Origin: Sphingomonas-like bacterium B12
Lineage (GTDB): Bacteria > Pseudomonadota > Alphaproteobacteria > Sphingomonadales > Sphingomonadaceae
Direction: 5' to 3'
Assembly (NCBI GenBank): GCA_000333335.1
Contig: BACX01000294.1
Location: 1 to 50,645 of the forward strand
DNA: 50,645 nucleotides
Shown piece by piece: positions 7,874 to 16,045 of this stretch. Both the position numbers and the translations under genes were made by a program. The notes under the pieces are model-generated. The model worked only from the letters and a program-made list of their open reading frames with translations, ran no database searches and had not been told where the DNA came from. Each line of letters starts with the position of its first letter. The first letter of the stretch is position 1.

Positions 7874-8140
7874 TCAGCGCCGGACGGGTTCTGAGGGGCG
7901 GCGCTTGGCCGGATGCACGGTGCCGACGCCGGGATCGGAGGTCGACTTGCGAACGCCGATCGCCGCCCAGGCGTCGAGATCCTCGATCGCATAGACGATC
8001 CGACCGCCCAGCTTCCGGAAGACCGGCCCGGTCCCGTAGCAGCGATGCTTTTCGAGGGTGCGGGCGGAGAGACCAAGATGCACGGCGGCATCGGGCGTCT
8101 TGAGAAAGCGGGGGCTAGGAACCGCAAAGGCGGGTTGCAT
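7874..8140 (-). CDS. AlpA/excisionase-like helix-turn-helix protein
   Basis: An 88-residue protein with a MerR-like winged HTH: FLKTPDAAVHLGLSARTLEKHRCYGTGP at residues 12-39, then the wing LGGRIVYAIEDLDAWAA at 44-60. Such proteins act as transcriptional activators or recombination directionality factors on mobile elements. The start ATG at 8140 has a GGAGATGG-type SD just upstream. It lies five bases before repA, which suggests that it controls or is expressed with the initiator. The C-terminal 25 residues are basic and probably flexible. Confidence 0.82.
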   Translation of the reverse strand: MQPAFAVPSPRFLKTPDAAVHLGLSARTLEKHRCYGTGPVFRKLGGRIVYAIEDLDAWAAIGVRKSTSDPGVGTVHPAKRRPSEPVRR

Positions 8141-8254
8141 CGTCCATCTCCTGCGCAGGCGCCGGCCGCCAGCGGCCAGTGCTTGGGTGTCAGGGACAGG
8201 CTGGCGAAGGTTTGGCGGGTCGGGGGAGTGGCTAATTGGGGAGTGCCGAGAATG

Positions 8255-9038
8255 TCACCCAGTGGGATGGAGCCGCGCGTGTAGAAGGTCGTGGACACCG
8301 GAATCGCGGATGCGTGCGGCTTCCTCACAAAGCCGGTGGACCCGGCGGCGCTCGGCCGATGCCTTCCAGGCCGCTCCGTGGAGATCGCGCATATGCGGAT
8401 AGACGAGGGTCTCGGCGATCGCCCGCTTGGGCAGGCAGGCGGCTTCGGCATCGAGGATGTCGAGCAGCAGCACGAGCCGCGAGCGCTGGAGCGGCGTGGG
8501 CTGGTAGCTCGCCGCCTGGGGACTGCCCGCATGGGCAAGCCGCGATGCCGCGCCGAGCCGGATCGGCATGGCCGCATCGACGGGCAAGGCGAGCGCGAGC
8601 GGTGCGTCGCCGCTCCTTCCCTTCAGGGCGAGGCGGTGCCGGCCATGATCGTCGTCGGCGACGAGATATTGCTCGTCAGGCGACCGCTGCCAGAGGGAAA
8701 TCGGCTGCAAATGGTCGAGCGAGAGCGGCGGATCGGACGGCGGCGAAGGTGCCGGCGTGAGGGTCAGGACCACGGGTGCCGCATCGGGCCGCCAGAGTGC
8801 GGGAGAGGTGCGCGGATCGTCCAGGGGATCGAAGGCGAAAAAGTAACCCCCATTTGTCGGCGATGGCGGCCGACTGCTCTGGACCGTCGCGAGCGGGATC
8901 ACGCTTCTCTACGGTGTGAGCGTGATCCGATTGGTATTCCGGATTGCGCCTGAGAAACTCCTGCGCGAAATCGGCGAAGTCATGTTCGGCATAGTCGTCG
9001 GCATAGCCCGGCGACCGCCAGTTCGACGGTTGACCCAT
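8255..9038 (-). pseudogene. DUF6499-DUF2285 regulator, split by a one-base frameshift
   Basis: The N-terminal part (from ATG 9038) carries the DUF6499 stretch WRSPGYADDYAEHDFADFAQ and reads on to ADKWG. The rest, in a frame shifted by one base, continues FAFDPLDDPRTSPALWRPDA and ends with the DUF2285 domain (LVLLLDILDAEAA to the C-terminus). Removing one G from the five-G run (C run at 8847-8851 on the plus strand) joins both into a 260-residue protein of normal layout. These proteins are small regulators found next to AlpA-like genes on conjugative elements. The break could be real decay, an assembly error or a slippage site. GGAAGGTAGAGG precedes the start. Confidence 0.75.
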
Positions 9039-9179
9039 ACGCTGCCTCTACCTTCCAGGTCGTTGTGTTCTGGAGCCCCGGAATCATGAGCGTCATGGGT
9101 AATTCGTTTCGGAACAATACCTTTCGAGCGGGCATTAGACCGACCGCGCAGGGGCACGCCGACTACCGCCAAAATGGCG

Positions 9180-9461
9180 CTATTTCAGTCCATTCTGGGG
9201 CTTGCCGGGGCGGCCGGAGAGGTCGCGATAGCCCTGCCGGGTCATCCATTTCGCCCGTTCGAGATGGCTGTCGTGGACGCGGCGCGCGCGATCCGGACAT
9301 TCGGCCGGATCGAGGGAAAAGATGATCCGGACGGCCTCTTGCCAGTCCGCATGGTCCGCCTCGGCGTCGAGCAGCCGGAGATAGGTCGGGAGGTGACGCT
9401 CGTCATAGGGCGTCACCTGGTCCGATGCTGGAGGCGCGTCGAGAAATTCAACGTCAGCCAT
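9180..9461 (-). CDS. Short DUF2285-type protein
   Basis: A 93-residue protein with YDERHLPTYLRLLDAEADHADW near residue 19 and a C-terminal half reading SLDPAECPDRARRVHDSHLERAKWMT followed by QGYRDL. This is the short DUF2285-type layout I know from mobile elements of Rhizobiales and sphingomonads. No enzymatic motif is seen; a DNA-binding or regulatory role is usually assumed. It is transcribed away from the XRE gene at 9610 across a shared palindromic promoter region, and is upstream of the split DUF6499/DUF2285 gene. Confidence 0.75.
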   Translation of the reverse strand: MADVEFLDAPPASDQVTPYDERHLPTYLRLLDAEADHADWQEAVRIIFSLDPAECPDRARRVHDSHLERAKWMTRQGYRDLSGRPGKPQNGLK

Positions 9462-9557
9462 GTGCCTGAGCTATCCCCTCCAGCGGACGTCGTTCGCCCC
9501 CGAATCGCATGATTATCGGGGCCGCGCTGAATAGGGCCCGAACCAAGTTACCGGCGC

Positions 9558-9590
9558 CGCGTATTATAATACGTAGCACCAGAATACGCG
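9558..9590. promoter_or_regulatory. Palindromic divergent promoter/operator
   Basis: CGTATTATAATACG (9560-9573) is a perfect 14-base palindrome that contains TATAAT on both strands, so a -10 box exists in each direction. A second inverted arm AATACGCG at 9583-9590 mirrors CGCGTATT at 9558-9565. It lies between the minus-strand DUF2285 gene and the plus-strand XRE gene. No good -35 box was found for either direction, which suggests activator-dependent or repressor-masked promoters. Confidence 0.65.
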
Positions 9591-9609
9591 ACTGTTCTGT
9601 AACCTCGCG

Positions 9610-9861
9610 ATGGACATTCGCAAGGTCATGGGCGTCAACGCGCGTCGGTTTCGACAGGCGCTCGACCTCAGCCAGGAGGCGGTCGCCGTGCGGATGGGTG
9701 CGGACCGTGCCTATGTCAGCGCGATCGAGCGCGGCATTCAGAACCTGACGCTGCTGCGCCTGCGCGAGCTGGGAGAGGCGCTCGGCGTCCGCGCAGCCGA
9801 TCTGCTCGACGAAGGCTATGCGGCGACTGTGCTGACGCAAGGGGATCAGGGCGGCCCCTGA
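9610..9861 (+). CDS. XRE-family HTH regulator
   Basis: An 83-residue protein whose residues 8-65 form an XRE/Cro-type HTH (NARRFRQALDLSQEAVAVRM, then DRAYVSAIERGIQNLTLLRL and the closing helix). It is one of few plus-strand genes in the backbone and faces the minus-strand unit across the palindrome at 9558-9590. This layout is typical of a repressor that controls the divergent unit and itself. The SD before ATG 9610 is weak. The tail after the HTH is short, so no sensor domain is present. Confidence 0.85.
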   Translation: MDIRKVMGVNARRFRQALDLSQEAVAVRMGADRAYVSAIERGIQNLTLLRLRELGEALGVRAADLLDEGYAATVLTQGDQGGP

Positions 9862-9902
9862 TTTACGGAAACACGTATTTGCGCCGATACAGATCGGCGC
9901 AT

Positions 9903-9930
9903 GTCCGGCCGGCGCTAGGGCCGGCCGGAC
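9903..9930. terminator. Long GC-rich inverted repeat between convergent genes
   Basis: Eleven-base arms GTCCGGCCGGC and GCCGGCCGGAC surround the loop GCTAGG. It lies between the XRE gene (ending 9861) and the convergent DUF736 gene (ending 9952). A second small hairpin (GCCGAT/ATCGGC) is at 9881-9898. There is no T tract, so it is a probable but non-canonical terminator. Confidence 0.5.
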
Positions 9931-9951
9931 TGGCTCTGTGGGTCCTGCTCG

Positions 9952-10260
9952 TCAGCGGTTAGAGCGGGTCCACACAAGGGCGAAGCTGCCGTCTTCCTCC
10001 TCGAACAGGTTGGGATAGATCGGCGCCACGAAGCTCGGGTCGTCGAGCTTGCAGGAGAGGTAGGTCCGATCGTTTTGGCCGGTCTTGATCCAGGCCGCGC
10101 CGATCTCGGCGGGTCCGGCGAAGATGCGATAGGCCGGTGCCTTGTCGCCCCGGTCGCCATCGTTCGCCTCGAACCGGACGTCGCTGTGCTGGACCGAGAG
10201 GGTGATGATCGAGCCTTCGAGATTGGTGCCGGCTTTGCGGAAGCTGCCGATCGTCGCCAT
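9952..10260 (-). CDS. DUF736 protein, copy 2
   Basis: A 102-residue DUF736 protein. The start at 10260 was chosen because GGAGG lies five bases upstream; the frame extends further without a better SD. Landmarks are MATIGSFRKAGTNLEGSI, YRIFAGPAEIGAAWIKTG and the ending FALVWTRSN. The role of the family is unknown. It is more similar in layout to copy 3 than to copy 1 and stands alone: the next upstream gene begins 260 bases away, and those bases (10261-10520) hold no recognised feature. Confidence 0.85.
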   Translation of the reverse strand: MATIGSFRKAGTNLEGSIITLSVQHSDVRFEANDGDRGDKAPAYRIFAGPAEIGAAWIKTGQNDRTYLSCKLDDPSFVAPIYPNLFEEEDGSFALVWTRSNR

Positions 10261-10520
10261 GTGAACCTCCATATCTGCGAAACCGCGCCTGTCGCGGCCT
10301 CGATGGCGATCAGAAGGCCGGGGACGGCCGGACATGCAGCGTCAGCCCGCAGCGCGGCGGAGGACGGGCGGGCGGGGCTTTGTTGCCTCGCGAGGAATGG
10401 CCGTCAGGCCAGGGGAAGAAAGTCTCGCCCCGCCCGTTGCGGGTTCGGACGAGCGTCAGCGTGCCCCGGCCAGATCAGCCGTCGGGGAGGCCGCGAGGCG
10501 AGCTGTCACAATGGAATTGT

Positions 10521-10967
10521 TCAGGCGTCGAACCGCCCTTCCGCCGCCACGGGATAGATACGGACGGACTGTGCCTCACCCAGCCGGGCCAGCGCCGTTG
10601 CCGATACGCAGGCGGCACCGATCAGACCGAAAAGAATCTGCCACGAACTCGACGCGCCGCCGATGTCGGCGATCCCGCGTGCCGCGCTGAAACCGGCGAC
10701 AGCGGCTGGCGCTGCAAAGAGCAGGGCGACCGCGAGGCGCGAGCCGGTCCCGCGCAGCGTGGCGAGAAGGAACTGGCCTACGAACAGCGTCGCACCGCCC
10801 GCGACGATGCCGACGACGAAAGCGCCGACCAGTCCGGCACCGCCATGCCAGACGGCTTGCCCCGCGACGACGGCGACGAACAAAGGAAGGGCGAGCGAGG
10901 CCAGCGCGAAGAGCAGCCAGCAGAGCATGATAGTGACGGCCGCGACTAGGATCAGGGCAAGCAACAT
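10521..10967 (-). CDS. Hypothetical membrane protein, four helices
   Basis: A 148-residue very hydrophobic protein with about four membrane segments (roughly 1-33, 40-70, 77-97 and 108-128) and short connecting loops. The ends are short; the C-terminus (YPVAAEGRFDA) is the only clearly polar part. No family was recognised. It sits between two DUF736 genes, so a role with the conjugation or element-maintenance machinery is possible but unproven. The 252 bases upstream (10968-11219) hold no gene. Confidence 0.65.
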   Translation of the reverse strand: MLLALILVAAVTIMLCWLLFALASLALPLFVAVVAGQAVWHGGAGLVGAFVVGIVAGGATLFVGQFLLATLRGTGSRLAVALLFAAPAAVAGFSAARGIADIGGASSSWQILFGLIGAACVSATALARLGEAQSVRIYPVAAEGRFDA

Positions 10968-11219
10968 TGCGTCCTCCGTGCGAACGGATCAGGGACGCGC
11001 TCTCCACCACCACCACAGCGCACGATGCGGCCGGACTTATACCACAGCGGCCGGTCGGCCGAAATCGGGCAAAAAGAGACCCCGCCGGAGCTGCGCTCAA
11101 CGACAGGGCCGAGGTTAAGGGGAGGCCGGGCAAGGGGGGAGCCCGGTTCCGCATGGCACAACGACAGGCCGGCGCGATGGTTTCCCTCCCCCGTCGCCGG
11201 GGGAGGGAGCCGCGCCGGC

Positions 11220-11543
11220 TCAGTCGTTCGGGTTCCAGATGAGCGCGAAGGCATCGGGATCGTCCTGTCCGGCCGCGCGGCCGAGATTGGCGTAGAGGCG
11301 GCGCGGGCCGAACTCGGGGGCCGCGAGCGCGAGCGACACATAGTCCTTGCCCGAAGCCTCGGAGTGGCGAATCCATCCGGCCCCGACCTCGACTCCGCCG
11401 GCGAACACCCGGTAGTCGGGCTGGACGTCGGCGCTCTTGCGGCTGTTGGGGAGGATCTCGACCTCGGAGCGGATCGAGAGGGTCTTGAGCTGGCCCTTGA
11501 AGCTGCCGTTGGACTGCTTCGTGACATAACCGATTGCGGGCAT
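11220..11543 (-). CDS. DUF736 protein, copy 3
   Basis: A 107-residue DUF736 protein: MPAIGYVTKQSNGSFKGQLK at the start, DYRVFAGGVEVGAGWIRHSE in the middle and FALIWNPND at the end. The start ATG 11543 has GGAG seven bases upstream. It appears to be monocistronic. The function of the family is not known. Three DUF736 genes within 7 kb suggest either duplication or distinct partners. Confidence 0.85.
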   Translation of the reverse strand: MPAIGYVTKQSNGSFKGQLKTLSIRSEVEILPNSRKSADVQPDYRVFAGGVEVGAGWIRHSEASGKDYVSLALAAPEFGPRRLYANLGRAAGQDDPDAFALIWNPND

Positions 11544-11952
11544 TGGTGGTCTCCTCGAAATCGCCAGCGGCCTCTTCCGCCTCGGCGTGCGGACCGGGAG
11601 GGCGCGCGACTGGCCCCGCGAACCCCTTGGGGCCGAAGCGTCAGCGGAGGACCGGAGGGCGGCGCTGATTTGGAGCGAAGCGACCGCGAGGAGCCGGCGG
11701 AGCCGGCGGGGAAATCAGTGCCGGCCGATGGTTTCGTCAGGGGCCGGGTGACGCGCCCAGGTCCACGCACAAGCCCGAGCGGAAGGTCGCGCCCGGCCTT
11801 GAGGGGACGATTACGCCAGTCCGCTGATTGATGCCGGAAATGGAGCTTCGTGCGGATAGGGTTGTTCGACCCCTGTCACGGAATCGACATGGACGCACTT
11901 GAGGCGCACGATAGGTCGTTGCGCCCGGTTGCGGGCTGAAGGAGAGATGCCC
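11544..11952. other. 409-base stretch without a gene
   Basis: No convincing coding region on either strand. The stretch has low-complexity GC-rich words (CGGAGCCGGCGGGG-like) and a small palindrome around CCCCGCGAACCCCTTGGGG. It must contain the promoters of the DUF736 gene (minus) and the histone-like gene (plus), but neither could be placed with confidence. Confidence 0.5.
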
Positions 11953-12252
11953 ATGGCCAAAGCCACAATCAAGACAGCCGCCAAGCCCGCAAAGCCTGCC
12001 CCGAAGCCCAAAAAGGCGCCTGTCGCCCCGGCGAAACCAAAGGCGGCGGACAAGCCGAAAAAACCGAAAACAGCCAAGCCCGCGCCAGCCAAGGGTGTCA
12101 TCAAGCAGACCTCGGACGCGATCTCGCAGCTAGCCTCGGACATTCTTGCCGACCGGATCGTGCCAACGATCGAGCAGATCAAGTCGGTCGCGGCCTCCGC
12201 GCTGGGGCAGGATCAGACCAAGGGCAAGCGGGCCAAGACAAAGAAAAAGTAG
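11953..12252 (+). CDS. Histone H1-like lysine/alanine/proline-rich protein
   Basis: A 99-residue highly basic protein. Residues 1-55 are a run of KPA, KAP and PKK units like a histone H1 tail. Residues 56-88 (VIKQTSDAISQLASDILADR onward) look like a short helical domain, and the end GKRAKTKKK is again basic. It probably binds DNA without sequence specificity. The start at 11953 was chosen since GGAGAG ends six bases before it; the ATG at 11947 would place the SD too close. It converges with the NTF2-like gene, one base apart. Confidence 0.65.
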   Translation: MAKATIKTAAKPAKPAPKPKKAPVAPAKPKAADKPKKPKTAKPAPAKGVIKQTSDAISQLASDILADRIVPTIEQIKSVAASALGQDQTKGKRAKTKKK

Positions 12253-12253
12253 G

Positions 12254-12643
12254 TCAGGCCAGCGTCAGATAGAGCTCGGCCTCGATCACCCAGACCGCGC
12301 CGATCTCACGCCATTTGGCAGTATAGCGCCCCGAGGCTTCGACGCCGCCGCCCGTGGCGGGGACGCCCGACCAGTCACCTTGCTCGAACGCAATCGGCTC
12401 GGCCGGCGACACCAGCACGGAGTCGGGCGCACGTGCGTAGATCGTTCGCGAGGGCGCCGAAAACTCCCGTTTCCAGGCAAGGAGCTGCGCCTTGCGGCCA
12501 GAGATCACCGCGCTGTCGGTGCCGGTGACGAGGACCGCATTGGGCGCAAGGATCGGCCCGATCGCGGACAAATCGGCCTCGGCCAGCGCACGGTTGAAGG
12601 CGGCCCGGCGCACCCGGATGGCAAGCTCTGCGGTCGCGGTCAT
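12254..12643 (-). CDS. NTF2-like (SnoaL/DUF4440) protein
   Basis: A 129-residue protein with the cone-shaped NTF2 fold pattern: an N-terminal helix (RAAFNRALAEADLSAIGPIL), APNAVLVTGTDSAVISGRKAQLLAW in the middle, and alternating beta segments ending GRYTAKWREIGAVWVIEAELYLTL. These proteins can be small enzymes or ligand binders; no substrate can be named. It lies between the small HEPN-like gene and the histone-like gene and could be co-transcribed with the former (30 bases apart). Confidence 0.75.
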   Translation of the reverse strand: MTATAELAIRVRRAAFNRALAEADLSAIGPILAPNAVLVTGTDSAVISGRKAQLLAWKREFSAPSRTIYARAPDSVLVSPAEPIAFEQGDWSGVPATGGGVEASGRYTAKWREIGAVWVIEAELYLTLA

Positions 12644-12673
12644 GGCCCCCTCATGGCAGACGAGGGCCGCCCC

Positions 12674-13057
12674 TCACAACCGTGCCGCGACGCGCGCGAT
12701 CAGCCGGTCGAGCAACACGGGCGCCTCCATCTCGAAGCCCCACATCCAGAAGTCGGGTTCGTGCTGAAATCCGCCTTTGCGGAAATGCGGGTCGAGCTGG
12801 TCGACGATCCGGCGCAGGTCGGGATCGGGATCGAGGCCGAGCGCGTCGGCCAGTCCCCACGCGCGGGCGAGATCGTGCCGGACGTATCGCTCCAGCCATG
12901 TGTCGGTCATGTCATGATGGGCGATCCACGCTTTCAGCGCGAGTTCGGTCGCGATCGCGACATGGTGGAGGGTGCCACGCGGGCCGAGCAGCTCGCCGGT
13001 CCTCGCATCGGGCGCGAAGATGCACGCCTGGCCGAGCAGGAAACGGGAAAGGGACAT
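12674..13057 (-). CDS. HEPN-like helical protein of unknown function
   Basis: A 127-residue protein starting at 13057, with AAGGAG seven bases upstream. The central part (ATELALKAWIAHHD then RYVRHDLARAWGLADALGL) fits the two-helix pattern of HEPN domains of the MNT-associated class, in which HDL follows a lysine-bearing first helix. A clear R-x4-6-H nuclease motif is missing, so RNase activity should not be assumed. It follows the large parB gene after a gap of 109 bases. No nucleotidyltransferase partner is adjacent. It could also be a general helical bundle. Confidence 0.55.
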   Translation of the reverse strand: MSLSRFLLGQACIFAPDARTGELLGPRGTLHHVAIATELALKAWIAHHDMTDTWLERYVRHDLARAWGLADALGLDPDPDLRRIVDQLDPHFRKGGFQHEPDFWMWGFEMEAPVLLDRLIARVAARL

Positions 13058-13166
13058 AAGAGGGCTCCTTGGGCCGCGCCCCGACGCCGAACACGGCGGA
13101 GGGGCGCGGCCCCGAAATTTCAGGATGGCGAAAGGCGGGGCGGCCGGTCGGCCGCCCCGTCCCTCG

Positions 13167-14963
13167 TCAGGCGGCGAGGCGCTGCGCCTCCTCCTCTCCC
13201 TCAGGCCCGGCATCGGCTTCCGGCTCGGGCGCGGCCAGCGCGGCGCGGGCTTCCTCCACCTTGGCGTAGGCCTTGACGGTCGGGACGCCGCCCCGCTCGG
13301 TGTAGGCGGACGGCGCGAAGCGCATCCAGCGCGGCACCCAGCGCTCGACCTTGGTGCGCCCGTCCGCGCCTTCGAGGTGGGCGGTGACGATTCCCTTCAA
13401 GGTCTTGGTCTTCTCGCCCGCATTGGCCTTGGCGACGGTTTCGCCCGCCACCTCGGCGACCATGCGGGTCAGCACCTCCCTGTCGCGAAGGCAGTCGAAG
13501 AAGGCGGCATCGGCCTCCCACCAGTTCGCCATGTCGATGCCGATCGTCTCGCCCAGCACCTCGACGGCCGCGCTGCCTGCCGCCAGCGTCTCGCCCATGA
13601 CCACGGCCATGATCCGCATGACCGCCTCGTCGGGCAGCGGCAGCAGACGCAGGAAGACGGTCGGCAGCGTCTCGCCGCCAATCGAATATTCGAAGCCGGT
13701 AACGGACAATTCGTCGTCGGGCATGGCAAGTAGCGCGAGCACCGCGCGCCGCTCGGCATCGAAGCTCGCCTCGGCGTGGCAGCTTTCGGCGCTCTCCGTC
13801 ACCTCGTCGTTGCGGCTGGTGCGCGGATCGGCGTGGACGCGCCACAGATGCGATCCGGCGATGGCGTGGGCGACCATCATGCGGAGCGCGATGCCGGGAT
13901 GATGGAGCAGGTCGGCGCGCACCGCCGCATGGCGATGCAGGTCGACATAGGTCTGCATGGTGCTGCTCACCTCGGGGCGGGCGATCTTTGCCCCGTTGCC
14001 CGTGCCGCCAGCTTCGGCGCGCTCGCGCTTCTTGGCCTCCTTGGACGAGAGATAGCCTTCGTGGAAAACCACCTCGCCTGACGCGCGCACCTCGATAAAG
14101 ACGCCGCCGCCCTTGCGCTTGGCGGTCTTCTCATATTCCCAAGAGCGGAAGTAATCGGCCTCTTCGAGGATGGTGACATCGCCCCAGCCCGCATCGAGAT
14201 AGGCGAGACGGCGGGCCTCGATGGCGGCGTTCTGCGCGGTCCAGAAGGCTTGCGCGTCACCGAAATAGGCATCGTCGCCGAACAGGGTGGTGACGATCAG
14301 GCCGGGATAGTCGGCGAGGTCGAACAAGGCGACGGTGGTAGCGATGGTCTGGCCGCCGAGCAGCCAGCTTTTGAGATAGCCGCCGATCGGCTCGCGGGTG
14401 TCGGGATCGTCCCGGAGCGCCAGCCATTCCTGCTGCTTGGCCTTGGTCGCCATCGTGAGGTGACGGACGGTCGCGCCGTCGATCTCGTCGCGACGGTAGA
14501 GGTCGCGGATACGGGGCAGGAGGTTGCCGAGCGCCAGCACCCGTTTGATCATCGGCTCGGGCAGGCCGAAGGTCGCGGCGATGTCCTCAACCGACCGGCC
14601 CTTCTTCACGAGCGCCGTGAAGCTCTCCCACTGCTTCACCTCGCCGGGATCGAGCCGCGCCATATTCTCCAGCATCGAGGCTTCGAGCGCGGCGGCATCG
14701 TCGCCCGGCTCGATGATCGCGCACGGGACCGGCTCGGCATGGCCGGTTTCCTCGGCGACGAGGATCGCAGCGCGCCTGCGCCTGCGGCCCGCGACCACTT
14801 CGAAGGTGTCTGCGTCGATGCCGGGGCGGACGATCAGCGGCACCAGCACGCCGCGCGCGCGGACGCTCGGCAGGATGTCGGCGACATCGGGTTCCTTGCG
14901 GCCGGAGCGCATGTTGGCCTTGCTGTCGGTGAGCTTGTCGAGGGTGAGAAAATCGAGTTTCAT
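13167..14963 (-). CDS. parB: ParB/RepB/Spo0J-family protein
   Basis: A 598-residue protein with an N-terminal ParB/sulfiredoxin-like domain: LRM-type segment at 10-30, then VLVPLIVRPG, the VVAGRRRRRAA box near 55-65 and ENMARLDPGEVKQWESF near 100. The HTH (VEDIAATFGLPEPMIKRVLALGNL) is near 125-150. The 400-residue C-terminal part is a long extension seen in mobile-element ParB proteins, with a charged tail rich in E and A. It may serve as a transcriptional or partition factor. It is over 6 kb from parA, so it is not the direct parA partner. ArdC lies upstream in the same direction. Confidence 0.85.
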   Translation of the reverse strand: MKLDFLTLDKLTDSKANMRSGRKEPDVADILPSVRARGVLVPLIVRPGIDADTFEVVAGRRRRRAAILVAEETGHAEPVPCAIIEPGDDAAALEASMLENMARLDPGEVKQWESFTALVKKGRSVEDIAATFGLPEPMIKRVLALGNLLPRIRDLYRRDEIDGATVRHLTMATKAKQQEWLALRDDPDTREPIGGYLKSWLLGGQTIATTVALFDLADYPGLIVTTLFGDDAYFGDAQAFWTAQNAAIEARRLAYLDAGWGDVTILEEADYFRSWEYEKTAKRKGGGVFIEVRASGEVVFHEGYLSSKEAKKRERAEAGGTGNGAKIARPEVSSTMQTYVDLHRHAAVRADLLHHPGIALRMMVAHAIAGSHLWRVHADPRTSRNDEVTESAESCHAEASFDAERRAVLALLAMPDDELSVTGFEYSIGGETLPTVFLRLLPLPDEAVMRIMAVVMGETLAAGSAAVEVLGETIGIDMANWWEADAAFFDCLRDREVLTRMVAEVAGETVAKANAGEKTKTLKGIVTAHLEGADGRTKVERWVPRWMRFAPSAYTERGGVPTVKAYAKVEEARAALAAPEPEADAGPEGEEEAQRLAA

Positions 14964-15088
14964 GGCACTTGCTCCAAAGAGCGCCGGTCCCGTTGATCTT
15001 TGCGGTGAGACGGGATCGGCACGGGGATGCGGCGGATACGCGCCGCGCGTGTTCCGGCGTCCAAGCTGGATCGCCCGGAATCTCGGGG

Positions 15089-16045
15089 TCAGGCGGCGAT
15101 CCGCGCTTCGGTCTGGGCCTCGTCGCGCAAGGTCAGCAGGTAATCGGCGGCCTTACTGGCGGCGGATGCGGCGCGGAAAATCGCGCGATTGTCCTCGCGC
15201 AGCACCTCCAGCCATCCGGCCAGATAATCGGCGTGACGGACGGTCGGCACGATGCCGAGCGAGGCGCACAGGAAGGCCGATCCCATCTCAGCCGCCAGTT
15301 CCTCGCGGGCGTAAGCCTTGGTCCCGAAGGTGCCGGAGAAGTCGCGGGCGAGCCGCTTATGGTGGCCGGTCCAGTGGGTCAGTTCGTGCAGCGCCGTCCG
15401 GTAATAGTTGATCTGGTCGAAGAAAGCCGGTTGTGGCGGCACCTGCACAAAGTCCGGGGCCGGAGCGTAGAAAGCCTTATCCCCGCCGATACGGAAATCC
15501 GCCTTTGAGGCTTTGATGAGCGCCTCGGCGACGGGCACGATCTCGCGTTCTGGCAGTGGCGCGGGATCGGGGGCGAGGCCGGGACGCAGGCCCTCGCATT
15601 GGACGACGTTGAACACGGTGAATCGCTTGAGAAAGGGGATGGCCTTGGGGTCTTCGTCGGCGCGGCTGGCGCGCTCGCTCTCACCCTTGGGAATGAAGCG
15701 ATCGGCATAGACAACGGTCGTTCCCTTCTCGCCCTTGCGGACGCAGCCGCCCGCCTCCTGCGCCTGCCGAAAGGTCAGCCACGATTGCGAAGGGAAGGCG
15801 TTGCCGATGACGGCCCCCCACAGGATCAAGACGTTGACGCCCGAATAGGTGCGGCCGGTCAGCGCGTTGCGGGGAAGCCCGGTGGTGGCGGTGCCCGCCT
15901 TCCCCCATGGCTGCACCCACGGGAAGCGGCCTGCCTCCAGTTCGGCGATGATCTTGGCGGTGACGTCATCATAGATGTTGGTGCGCGGCTCGGGCTGGGC
16001 GGTTGCCCCCTCTCCGCGCGCGCGACGGCTGGTCTTGGAACGCAT
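15089..16045 (-). CDS. ardC: ArdC-type antirestriction protein
   Basis: A 318-residue protein. The N-terminal domain (about 22-150, with IYDDVTAKIIAELEAG, PWVQPW and TYSGVNVLILW) is the ssDNA-binding DUF1738 part. The C-terminal part is a zincin-like metallopeptidase with HELTH at 220-224 and a downstream acidic helix AREELAAEMGSAFL. ArdC protects incoming single-stranded DNA from host restriction during conjugation. This fits its place at the leading end of the backbone, upstream of parB and reading in the same direction. Confidence 0.92.
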   Translation of the reverse strand: MRSKTSRRARGEGATAQPEPRTNIYDDVTAKIIAELEAGRFPWVQPWGKAGTATTGLPRNALTGRTYSGVNVLILWGAVIGNAFPSQSWLTFRQAQEAGGCVRKGEKGTTVVYADRFIPKGESERASRADEDPKAIPFLKRFTVFNVVQCEGLRPGLAPDPAPLPEREIVPVAEALIKASKADFRIGGDKAFYAPAPDFVQVPPQPAFFDQINYYRTALHELTHWTGHHKRLARDFSGTFGTKAYAREELAAEMGSAFLCASLGIVPTVRHADYLAGWLEVLREDNRAIFRAASAASKAADYLLTLRDEAQTEARIAA

